DNA from: Polytrichum commune
Lineage: Eukaryota > Streptophyta > Polytrichopsida > Polytrichales > Polytrichaceae
Reading direction: 5' to 3'
NCBI GenBank assembly: GCA_950295325.1
Contig: OX485804.1
Coordinates: 22,320,001-22,384,000 of the forward strand
Length of the DNA stretch: 64,000 nucleotides
Shown here one piece after another: positions 49,462 to 60,300 of the stretch. The translations under genes were made by a program, and so were the position numbers. The notes under the pieces are model-generated. The model did not search any database, was not told the origin of the DNA, and saw nothing but the letters and a program-made list of their open reading frames with translations. The stretch's first letter is position 1; every line of letters starts with the position of its first letter.

Positions 49462-51266
49462 GGTAGAGAACTGTTGTTATATTATTTTTAATAAATTTTT
49501 TTTGGGGGCTTTATATACATTTTTTGCACTAGGCAAGGCTCACTTATCATCATCTATATGATGTAATGAACCTTGAGAAACAAGTATGGCCTCTATGTGT
49601 CTAGATCATATCATAGCCCATGAGACATACCATTATGTCGATGCCCTCCCCCTAAACTTGCTCCCACATGTTTCATCAAACAATGTGAGACATCTAGACC
49701 TCAAGAATTTGAGTGCATATTTGTTTTTTTGGACTACCAATTGAAATGTTTGGAATTTGGGGGATTGTAATATACCATTGGAAAGGTCTTGAAAACACAT
49801 TTCCAATGGTATACGACACGCCCCAAACTTTTTAATAATTACAGTTACAAAACGAAAAAGAAAAATTTGTAGTTGTTGAGCGATTGTAGATCAGGGTGGT
49901 CAAAATAACCGCAATGAGAAAACGATTGTGGTTCCTTTTTGCATAAATTTTACAACAATAAATAGGATATCTAGTGTTCGATACACTAAACACGAACACA
50001 TACATTAAATATCAATAACCCTATGAAAGTGAATAACATCAAATGTAAACTCAAACACTAAATATCAACTAAGGTAATATGTAGACGTTACATGTTTTAA
50101 TTTAGTGTTAGCAAGGATATGAAAAAAAAATAACAATGATAAAATGAGAATTCCAACATATCTTCTAGCAAATCTTCTAACACCTATCATCGAATAATTG
50201 AAAATTAGTGTTGAGCAAGGTACGGTGGTAACAACATTGAATTTAAACAAACACTAAATATCCTATTTAATGTAGTGACAACACAAGGTACATGTCACAT
50301 GTAAATTCCATTGAATATGTACAAATTAAATCGCTCATTTTTTGTAAAAAATTATTATGAGAAGATTTGCAAACCACATCTTCAACACATTTAACAAGAC
50401 ATGAAGACAAGTGTAGCCCAAGAGAAGACAAGAGAATGGTCAAACTTGATTTTTTTTCGAAACTGCCCTTTTTGGGCATGTTTTTTTTAAAAAACAACAC
50501 ATTTATTATTTGGTGCATGGTCATTCTTCTTGGTCCACATTCAATTTACACCTAGTGAGGGGCCCAAGACTTTCAATTTTTTTTTTAAGAAGTCGGATCA
50601 TGAAAGTTGGACCATGAACTCAAACCATTGAAAAAGGCCCTCTTCCATGACCCAACTTCATGGTCCATAGTGTAAAGCGCCCCTTAGAGTCAGACATATC
50701 AGAGCATTACATTTACTTACCATCTCGTGCACTCAAACTTTGTAGTGTTGAGCACTCTTAGCCCCATTCAAAGAAGATGCGTGTGCCAAGGGCCCATGAG
50801 TCTTTTAGTGCTATGGATATTTTTAATTTAATACCTTCAACTCAAGAAAATACTATAGTGGTGACTTGGTTTTCATCTTGTCCTCGTAAGGACGCTTTCC
50901 AAGATGCCAAACTAAGGCCTCTAGGGGAATCAAAAGCCATAACACATTACTTGATCTTTAGGGTCATAGTATGTAGAGAACATATAATGTGTGTCACACT
51001 ATATATTGTATAAGACTTGCAACAACATTTGTTGACTAACATAGATAAAATGGTGAGGGCAACATGGCTGCATTATTTGACACATTGAAATGTGTTCCAC
51101 AAGTTCCTATGTATAAAGATGGAGTTTTGAGATGCATACTCAGGTTCTCTATTTATTGTTGATACTAAGGAAATTTGATTGACAAACTTCATTTTCCTAT
51201 CTAAAATGATGGAGTTTTGGGATGCATTTTTGAGGCACTCTATTTATTGTTGGCCTTGGTGAACTT
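49462..51266. other. Intergenic, with two short hairpins
   Basis: A perfect 14-bp stem, TATACCATTGGAAA/TTTCCAATGGTATA, lies at 49771-49784 and 49800-49813, with weaker outer pairing (TTTGGGG/CCCCAAA). A second hairpin pairs 50595-50616 with 50646-50666 (GGACCATG against CATGGTCC). No gene is supported between them. Confidence 0.55.
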
Positions 51267-51511
51267 TTATTGACTAAAAACACCCATAGCAACTCCTCCA
51301 ATGCCGATGACATTAAATATTAAATGAATATTATTATCATGTGATTGGTAAGTATGAAAATTGCCATCACAATTGTTGGTCCCCATGAGGGTTTATTGGG
51401 TTTATTGACTAAAAACACCCATAGCAACTCCTCCAATGCCGATGGCATTAAATATTAAATGAATATTATTATTATGTGATTGGTAAGTATGAAAATTGCC
51501 ATCACAATTGT
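51267..51511. repeat. Near-identical tandem duplication, 135-bp spacing
   Basis: A segment of about 110 bp starting TTATTGACTAAAAACACCCA occurs at 51267 and 51402. The copies differ at only about two sites (GATGACATT versus GATGGCATT, and ATTATCATG versus ATTATTATG). This is the youngest duplication I see in the window. Confidence 0.88.
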
Positions 51512-51807
51512 TTGATCCCCTCCTATCGAGGCTTGATGTTGATGGACGAGCTTCAACAACCTCAAAAGAAGAACCACATGTCGATGACAAAATTCAACCT
51601 ATCGAGACATTTGTAGAATATGAAAGTGCTACCGATTTCAAAGGCTTTGAAGCTCTACACAACACTGTCCTCGACATCGACGACCAATTGCTTTGCGCCG
51701 ATATTCAAATGGAAGATGGACAAAATTATGATGAACTGCGACGATTGTTTGAGACGTTTCAGCGAAACGTTAACAAATTGGCATTGAATGTCAAGTGTAA
51801 AAATTAA
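51496..51807 (+). CDS. Unrecognised acidic small open frame
   Basis: A 103-codon frame starts inside the second copy of the tandem duplication. It is rich in Asp and Glu and looks protein-like in its middle (AL-rich and DELRRLFETF segments, possibly helical). I recognise no domain. It has no visible promoter or splice partners. It could be a fragment of a transposon protein, part of an unannotated gene, or chance. Confidence 0.25.
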   Translation: MPSQLFDPLLSRLDVDGRASTTSKEEPHVDDKIQPIETFVEYESATDFKGFEALHNTVLDIDDQLLCADIQMEDGQNYDELRRLFETFQRNVNKLALNVKCKN

Positions 51808-52804
51808 TGCATTTGCAGCAAACAACTTTGTATGACACATTCAAACAATCAAATATGAACCCCGATTTTTGTCCAAAAAAATTGCGCATTTAACCGAGAT
51901 GCGTACTTAAGTGGGAGATTACTATACATTTGTCATAGGTGATCTCTTTTGGGAAAATGTAAGGATCATAAGCCTAAGGTAGCTAGTGGGTGTGTGTGGG
52001 GGGGGGGGGGAGGGGGGTTAAGTGGGTATGTGTTTCCGGGAGGGCAAGTGATGGGTGAAAAGTAGTTGTGAGAGTTGTTAGGTGCCATGGCTTGTTAGAT
52101 GTGAAGGTCCGGGGTCGGTTCCAATCAACCCCCAAAGAAGTTCAAGTGTTTGAGAGCATCTGCTATCCCTTTATTGAAATTGTAAGCCAAACCGAATGTA
52201 AAGGAACATATTCTTATACACACATTATAAATGTCAAACTTAATGGCCTCCACTTTCAAACGATCCTTTTTGGAATCGGATTTTGAGTGAAAACTATAAA
52301 TTGTTGACATGTGTACAAATGTGAAGTGATTAGTCCTTGTAGGCTCAAGGGGTAAATCATAATTTAGGATGTGTTATAAGATGAAAAAAACTCAAGGATT
52401 TTTTTGAGAATTGTCATAAAAGAGTAGTTTTGGGATGATCAACGAATCACATCTGTATGGTTCATAATACCGCAAAAAACTCACCCAACTCTCAAAATAA
52501 GCTTCATCAAACAATGAGGTAACAACCTCTTAATAGAATTTTTTGTCATTGTTTTGATAAGAATGGTTCAAATGACATATATTGCAAATTGATGGAAAGT
52601 TGCAAACTACAAAATCATCTTGAAATGATTAAATTGTCATAATGTTTCTACAGATGTGAGCATTTCATGAGATTTAGAGGATGACCATGCACTTAAATTC
52701 ACGATCAAGTTTTTCCACATGATATAAGATTTCAATGGCTACATCTAGAAAAATAAAATAAATTTGCATAACAATATCTCTATTGAATCATTTGAAAGTG
52801 GAGG
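51808..52804. other. Intergenic, nothing recognised
   Basis: A G-homopolymer-rich stretch lies at 51990-52018. No gene or element boundary is visible before the chromovirus LTR. Confidence 0.45.
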
Positions 52805-53314
52805 TCTCTCTTTTACATTAAAATAATACAATCGTGAATGCACATGGGACACCAATATTGAGAACTTTCAAATTTTTACATTAAAAAAGCTTTACAACTT
52901 ATTCACAATATTGTGATTGCTATGAGCTAAAACCACCCGACCATAGGAGAGACAAAAGATGATCCCGTCTCCTCCCCCGAGCACTCTCTTATACCCTAAA
53001 GGCACTCCTAATCTTGTCCATCTTTATCCATAGCATTTAAGAGATATTTTTTGAAGTCTCATGTCTTACTAAATTTATGATTGTATAAAGGTAGGTATCT
53101 AACTTCTCGTTGGAGTTGTTTAACTTTTGTGCACAATTCTCTCATGGTTGTCTAGCCCTTATACCATTTTCTCTAGGGTTGTCTGACCCATTCCTTTCTT
53201 AGGAGTTGTCTAACTCCAAACACAATTTGCCGACATGCTAAGTATAACAAAGTATGATAAGTTTTTCTTTCTTGCATGATCCAACAACAAATAGTTTAAT
53301 ATGGGTTAATCACA
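52805..53314 (-). repeat. 3' LTR of the chromovirus
   Basis: On the minus strand the LTR begins TGTGATTAACCC at 53314, directly after a short purine tract (AAGGGG). The block aligns with 57695-58400: ACACCAATATTGAGAAC, ATTGTGATTGCTATGA, CATCTTTATCCATAG and the GTTGTCTAACTCC motifs. It lacks part of the hairpin-motif array seen in the other LTR. The left edge is approximate and no target duplication was found. Confidence 0.8.
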
Positions 53315-56300
53315 ATCTTAACCCCTTGAAAACATGTCATTGTCCTCAGTGACAAAGGTGGGAAGGTCACTTTTGAAATCAAACTCTTGCTCCCAAGAGG
53401 CTTCATCATTTGGATAATCTTTTCAGTCCACCAAGAATCTTATAAAATATCTATTATGTGAATATTATGTTTCTCAAGATTTTCTCAAGTTTTCCTACCA
53501 AAATGTTGTTAGGATCCACTTAAAGAAGCTCGGGCAACACCTAGTTAGGATCCAATACATATTTTTTCAGTAAACTCACATGAACAACATTATGTATCTT
53601 CTTGTCTTTTGGCAACTTCATTTCATAAGGAAATAATCCAACCCTCCTAATAATATCAAATGGACCACCAAATTTGGAAGACAACGTCTTTGGCTTTTCC
53701 AATGTCAAAATAGATCTTTGAGGTGTGAGATTTAAAAACACTTTATCACCCATCTCAAATTCTCATGAACTTGTTTTCTTATTTGCATAGTGTTTGGTTC
53801 TATCTTGAGCACTCCTCATGCTCAATTTAAAAAATCAATGACTTCATTCATTTTTCAAACCGTTTCATTAACGTTTTTAAGCCTTGAATTAGGGGTTGAA
53901 AGAGTCATTGGAGTCTTACAATCTTGTCCACATAAAGCAAAGAATGGGTTAGAACCAATAATGCTATGCAATCTTTGGTTATACGCAAATTCACAAAGAC
54001 ATAACCTTTTGTCCCAAGATTTTTTTATTTTTTTTATCAACATACGTTCATGGCATCACCTCAATGATTCTATTTCTTTGTTCAGTTTGACTATCCGATG
54101 GAAGGCGATAAGTCATATGGAGTTCAATTTTTTCACACATCTTGAAGAATTTGGTCCCAAATTCTTTCAAAAACTTAGGATCTGAATCACTAATGATTTT
54201 ATATGGCATTCCAAGAATCTTAAAGATATTTTTTGTAAATCGATCAATGACATTACAAGTTGTTATTGTTGTCACCATTGGTATGAAGTGAACTATCTTT
54301 GTGAATTGATGCACCACAAAGATGCTATCATAACCAATTAGAATCTTGGGCGATTCAGGATAAAATTCATAAAAATCAATACCGACAAGTTTTTAGGTGC
54401 TATATCAAAAATCGTGTTAAATCAAGCACCTCAAATGGTTGCAACAACCTGGGATTCTTAGTTTGTTTAACCTTGGATACTTGACATTGTAAGTAACGCT
54501 CGACCAATTCTTGAATAACTCTTCATGATTGGCCATAAATAATGAAATCTAATAGCCACGTATGTCTTGTGGAAACTTGGATGGCGTGCTATCAGAATAT
54601 CATGAAGATCATGCATGATATTGAACCTATAGCTCTCTATCTTCGGTATAGAGACTAACATTCTAATATAGAATTCAAATCACAAGACGTAAATAGTCCC
54701 ATCTCTTTAATGAATCTTAATTCTTTAGATAGATTTTTCAAACGGCAATTTAATGCATTATCATTTCATAATGAATTTTAATCTAATCTATCAAAGATGA
54801 CCTGATACATGAGACTACATTTGCATAGATTGTTTAGATAATGCATCAACTCTTTGCCTTTAATATGCTCTATATCAAATTAAACATTTTGAAGTAACTT
54901 CACCATTTGCATTGCCTTTTGATGAAGTTCAACAGAGTGGATAAATATCTCAAAGATCAATGGTCAGTCTCAATCTTAGATTTTGTGTCCAACATGTAAT
55001 GTCTCTACACCTAAAAAAGCATGAACGACTACAAATAATTATTTCTTGTGGATAATCTAATTCAATTTCATGTAATATGTAGGCAAGTATCCATCCTCAT
55101 TGAATGAGAACAACACCAATAGCTAGAATATTAATATCAATACATGAATCAATACCTTCCTTCAAATGATCTATGATTGTCAAGACATGTGTTGGAGTTA
55201 AAACGATCTTTAAATTCAAGAATCTTGAATCGCAATTAGATTTCCAATAAACATAGTCACATTTCCTTTTCAATGATGCAGTCAAAGGAGCTCCAATCTT
55301 GGAAAATCCTTTCACAAACCTTCAATAATAGCTAGCAAGATCTAAGAAGCCTTGCATTTTAGTCCTATCCTAGGTATCACCCACTAAACAATTACTTGAC
55401 CTTTCTAAGGTCAACATATAAAACATTAAATACTTATCTAAAGATGTTCTTTGTGTTTTTCTATCATTTTAGAGTGTATCATGCCAACATGAACTTACCC
55501 AACTATCCACGAAACAAGGTATTCATCAAGGTCATGAATTTTGTTGGAGCATTTGTAAGCCAAAAAACATCACAGCATACTCAAAGTATCCTAGCCGTGA
55601 CCGAAATGTGGTATTTTGAATATATGATTTAATTACTTGCATTTGGTGTTAATCATTTTATAGGTCAACTTTAGAATACACCTTTGCTCCATAAAGATAA
55701 TCAAACAAATCATTTTTTATGGTAAAGGATATTTGTTATTTATAAAATAATTTATTCAATTCACAATAATCTACACACGATCTCAAAGACCCTACATTCT
55801 TTTTCACGAAGAGATTTGACACATCGCACGGAGACTATTTAACAAATATGTCAAATGATTTTCTTATTCATCGTTTTGAGCTAAAGAAGTACAACCTGAA
55901 GTTCTTGATATTGGGGCTACATGAGCGGCCAAATCTATAGCATGATTGACTTTCATTACTGGTAGTAATTCAAATACTTTATTAGGAAATACATAATTAA
56001 ATTCATCAAGAAATAACTTACCATGCAAAACTTCTTCTTCTTCTTTTTCCTGTTGCCTTTGGATTTTTCTTGCAATTCTACCACATGTACTAAAAAAAAT
56101 TATTGATATTTTTTTTGTAGACCTTTTCATTTGCAAATGAGAAAGCATAGGACGCTTTTGTAACGATAGTTGACCTCTGATGGAAAATAAAATTTCATCT
56201 AAAAGCTTGCTATGTATTGCATTTTCTTTACGAGTGATGTGTGTGTCCACTTGGCATGCACACACCTTTATTAAGATGACATCATATGCAATCTACTCCA

Positions 56301-57690
56301 AACCTCGAAGCTGGCTACAAAATTGACCACTTGAATGTTCACTGACACCTTCAACATATAATGGTTGATAGCATTGGATTCGTTGCTTGGCAGTTGTACA
56401 AAATATTTTTTAAACTAAAACTAGGGAAAATCCCAATTTCCTCGCCAAATCAACCAATATCATATTATGCGTGTTTCTTGAATCAACCATGATTGTGCAT
56501 GGGATGGGAAGAATTCAAGTGTCTTTTAACTTGAACTACTCGCGGTTCGTGCTTTGCTTCCATATTCATTACAACATCAAAAAGTTGAACCAAGCCACCT
56601 CCATCATGCATTTGGGCCTTTGCTAAATCTTACACCTCTAAGGTTGTTGTTTGCCGCTCTTTTGGGACACTCGAAGGCTCTATGTCTAGGTTCATGACAA
56701 ACAAAACAAAGCCATTTTTTGGCAATGTTTCTCTTGCTCGTTCTCACCCAATCTAATAGTCTTGCTACCTTCGCCATCCTCATGATTTTTCCTAAGAAAC
56801 TTAGAGGATGTGAAAATTTGACCTTCAAAACTAGACCGTATAGGCCTCTTTCCAAGTTGACTAGGCTTTATTGCCTTATCTTGTATCTCATAGTTTGCAC
56901 CTAAATGATATGCTTCATTCAATAGAACATGGGCACATGCTTTAACTTTAAATCCAATGGAATCTCTCAAAGCTTCTACAAAAAAATCCACTCAATCTAT
57001 TTTTGTCCACAAAGGAAAGTAGGCGGAGTGCTCATCAAACTTAAATTAAATTTTTGTGACATACAACCCTCTATGTCCAAGTTTTGTACATTTTTAATGC
57101 ATTTGTGATTGGAAACCGATTGGAAGGAATTTCTTGAAAAATAACTCATTACAAATTTTCCACATTCTAATAAGATGTGACAATCTCCCTTCTTAATATA
57201 TTTTAATTGTGTCATACCAAAGATGGGTTTTGTTAGTAGAAAAAACAACGGTCATTTTTATTTACTCCTTCATAAATATTTCTTTGAGACAAGATCCTCG
57301 AGAATGAATTAAAAAAGACAAAGCCTCTTTAGGTTTGAAATTACACCTCCAAAACTAGGTTTGATGGCAAATATTCTTGCATCATTCATGACATCAATGT
57401 GCCTTCTATTGCTCTTTGGTCTACGGGACCTACAAGAAGAAGCATATAAGCTGGAATTGCAATAAGATGAAGAACTAGGCCTTTCACTAGATGACAAGGG
57501 TGATGGGGAATTTTTGCTTGATCTAGATTGATGAGATCTCCTATGCCTCTCATATATGACTCCTAGACCTTGATATGTTGCCATGACTATTTTGCATATG
57601 TTCACTCACTTCATGAGAGTTAACACCATGGTGGTTGTGGTGTTAGCCATGATTTCTACAATCTTAGTTTAATCTCTAGCTTTGATATTA
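53315..57690 (-). pseudogene. Degenerate Ty3/gypsy chromovirus gag-pol
   Basis: Reading right to left on the minus strand: a priming site with a TATCAAAGC core (about 57675-57690, like the initiator-Met tRNA site); gag, whose first ATG at 57650 meets an early stop; a CCHC knuckle CFVCHEPRHRAFEC (near 56670-56720); a protease with DSRNTH (about 56469-56484) where DSGxTH is usual; reverse transcriptase blocks (VNHAIDLAAHVAP, LFVKKN, YEYAVMFFGL-like), with the YxDD catalytic box not recognisable; RNase H (GFSKIGAPLTASLKRK, 55097-55315); integrase zinc-finger and core (54048-54661); a GPF..HNVVHVSLLKKY end (53541-53753); and a chromodomain remnant (KDYPNDEASWEQEFDF near 53390-53430) with an internal stop. 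Many stops and frameshifts make it inactive. Confidence 0.88.
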
Positions 57691-58410
57691 AATTATTTTA
57701 TTCCTCTTTTACATAAGATTAATCATGAATGCATACGAGACACCAATATTGAGAACCTTCAATTTTGTACCTTACAAAAGCTTCACAACTTAATCACATT
57801 AATGTGATTGCTATGAACTCCAACCACCCAACAAAAGACAATCCTCTCTCCTGTAAGCTCTCTATTATATCCAAAGGCGCTCCTAATGTTATCCATCTTT
57901 ATCCATAGTATTTTTAGATATATTTTTAGAGGGCTCAATTACAATTAAATTTAGATTGGAGCTTCTTTGTTTATGTACATAGATCATTTCACTATATGGT
58001 TTTTTTTTCTTATCTTTTGGCTCAATTACAATCCTCTAGTTGGAAATGTCTAATTCCAACTTGATTCATTCATTATCCTAATTGGAATTGTCTAATTTCA
58101 ATCAACATTTGTTCATTGACAATTGTCTAGCTCCAAGGAATAACATCCATTTGATAGGAGTTGTCTAATTCTGATTCATAACTCTAGTTGGAGTTGTCTA
58201 ACTTCAACACAAAGGTCTTTCAGAGGGAGGTGTGTCTAACTCCTAGTTGGAGTTGTCTAACTCCCGTGCGCAATTCCCTTGTGGGTTATCTAGCTTGTGC
58301 ACCATTCTCTCTTTGTAGTTTGACCCGATTTTTTCTTTGGAATTATATGACTTCAAACATCATGACAACTCAACAAGTGATGTGGCAATCCATTCAATAG
58401 GTCCGCCTTA
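57691..58410 (-). repeat. 5' LTR of the chromovirus, with hairpin-motif array
   Basis: This block aligns with 52805-53314 over both ends. Between 58039 and 58300 it holds about eight spaced copies of a short inverted repeat around GGAGTTGTCTAACTCC, for example at 58039-58060, 58081-58102, 58187-58208, 58225-58243 and 58245-58264. The outer right edge is uncertain because the match fades near 58400. LTR divergence indicates an old insertion. Confidence 0.75.
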
Positions 58411-59434
58411 AATAATTATAAGTGCTTTTCGTACTATGGTCCATAAGGAAAGAACACATCCACATGTTTGGAGAGAGTTGGACTAACACTCGACCTTTGG
58501 AGGGGGGGGGGGATAGGAGGGAGCAAAAGGAGCATCACAAGTTGTGACATCATGCTCAATGACACATTACTTGAGAAACAAAACAATTCTATGACAACCA
58601 TGAATAAACACTTTGTGATGTAATGCAACAATGATGACGATATGTGACATTCTTTGAAATTGTGGTTGGAACTGCACATGCTAAAGGTAAGGTGTACATG
58701 TGTTATTCGGTTTGTAACTTTTTCTTCATTGAACACCTATATTTGACCGGTGTGTGTTTAGGTGAGGATCAAAGAACAAACACCATAAAGACACATGTTT
58801 AAAGAGATTGGACTATGTCCTCAATTTACTCCACACTTAATAGTGAACACAATTAGGAGTTCACATGTGTACTTAGTTAAGGATACAACATACGTTCATG
58901 GTGTACTTTTGATAACCGTACCTAACTCAAGGTACATTGTGATGCCTACTAAGTTGACATACATTATTTTGAGAATCATAACATGTTTCTTTTGAGACAT
59001 TCATGGTCATTGACTGCATTATTCTAATGAGTATAAGACTTAGCAATGTTATGAACACCGCACTATATGCATGTATGCAAAAGTAAGACACATGCTTTGG
59101 ACCAATGTTGAATTGGTGTTTTATTTATTTATTTCTATTTTTATTCTAATACAATCCAAGTACTCACAACGAGGATTCCACTTTTTTAAAAAAATACAAG
59201 TAGGGTATGGATAGTTGACGGATTTCTTATTTTGATTGTTTTCAAAAAAAATTGGTGTGTTTCAATACCATTCGACTTTATATATTGTGCAAAACTTTTT
59301 AACTTAGGTAAAACCACCATAGTGTCAATATGGATTAGAACGATACTGACTCAAATAAGAACTCTCAAGTACATAAAATTTCTCTCACCTTGACATACCC
59401 ACCAATTACCAATATTTGATTGGTATCACAGTTT
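58411..59434. other. Intergenic, with dispersed repeat at 58695-58890
   Basis: The block at 58695-58890 resembles 3165-3370 (TATATTTGA, GGTGAGGATCAAAGA, CACCATAAAG.CACATGTT). A poly(G) run lies at about 58501-58511. No gene is supported. Confidence 0.5.
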
Positions 59435-59775
59435 TGATACCCATGGTCGATTTTTTGATACCATGAATGAGGTCATTTGTTGATACCAATGGGTAGGTTC
59501 TTTGATACCATGAATGATGTTGTTTATTTGTACCCATGGGTAGGTTCTTGATACCATGAACGATGTTGTTTATTGATACCCATGGGTAAGTTCTTAATAC
59601 CATGAACAATGTTGTTTATTGATACTTGTGGGTAGGTTCTTCAATACCATTAAAAATGTTGTTTATTGGTACCCATGGGTAAGTTCTTTGATACCATTGA
59701 AGATATTGTTTATGGATACCTATGGGTAGGGTTCTTTGATACCAGTAACGATGTTGTTTATTAATACCCATGCAT
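59435..59775. repeat. 47-bp minisatellite, about seven copies
   Basis: GGGTAGGTTC or GGGTAAGTTC occurs at 59491, 59538, 59584, 59630, 59677 and 59724, a period of 46-47 bp. Units read GATACCCATGGGTAGGTTC, then TTTGATACCATGAA, then GATGTTGTTTATT. The core TACCCATGGGTA is a perfect 12-bp palindrome in several units. Minus-strand frames through the array (59406-59825) are repeat artefacts, since the period is not a multiple of three. Confidence 0.92.
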
Positions 59776-60300
59776 TCACATGTATATAGTTGCCCAACAT
59801 TGTTTTGAAGTTTGGACCATTTCACTTGGGAAGGACATGAAAAGGGAATGGAATGTCATGGCAAAAGGGATTGCAAAAAGGTCTTATCCTAGGGTGATTC
59901 CAAAAGCTTGGTAGGATAACTCTATCCTCCGCTTAAATATACCAGAGCCCAAGATGCATGGAATCTACAAAATATTTCTGTTATGTACCCACCTAGAACA
60001 GTATGTGTGCATTCACATCACCAGATTCCAGAGACCTGGATCCATGCGTTTCAGAGATTCTGAACACAATCCAGTTGGTTGAGATGTCCAGAGGGCCTGA
60101 AATGTACAAAGGGCGAAGATTTCAGGAGGATTAGGCCTTCAGAGTGGCTTCTTTTGTCTCCTCCGACGCTGGGCAGTGGTCGCAGTCGCACGGAAGCGTC
60201 CATGTGTCCGGCGATGGCGCCACATCACACGCCACAGGTTCTGCGGAGCCTGCAGGAGCCGAGTCTCTTCCTCCAAGTTACTTACAACCATTTCACTTCT
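59776..60300. other. Unassigned DNA before the leader repeats
   Basis: Composition becomes more GC-rich from about 60060. GGCCTGAAATGTAC at 60095-60108 repeats the word found beside the hairpins at 21173 and 21347. Overlapping plus-strand frames at 60079-60420 are unrecognised. Confidence 0.4.

Noticed and set aside
59406-59825. Minus-strand frames with repeated NNI and YQRTYP segments
   Set aside because: They are translations of the 47-bp minisatellite; the period is not a multiple of three.
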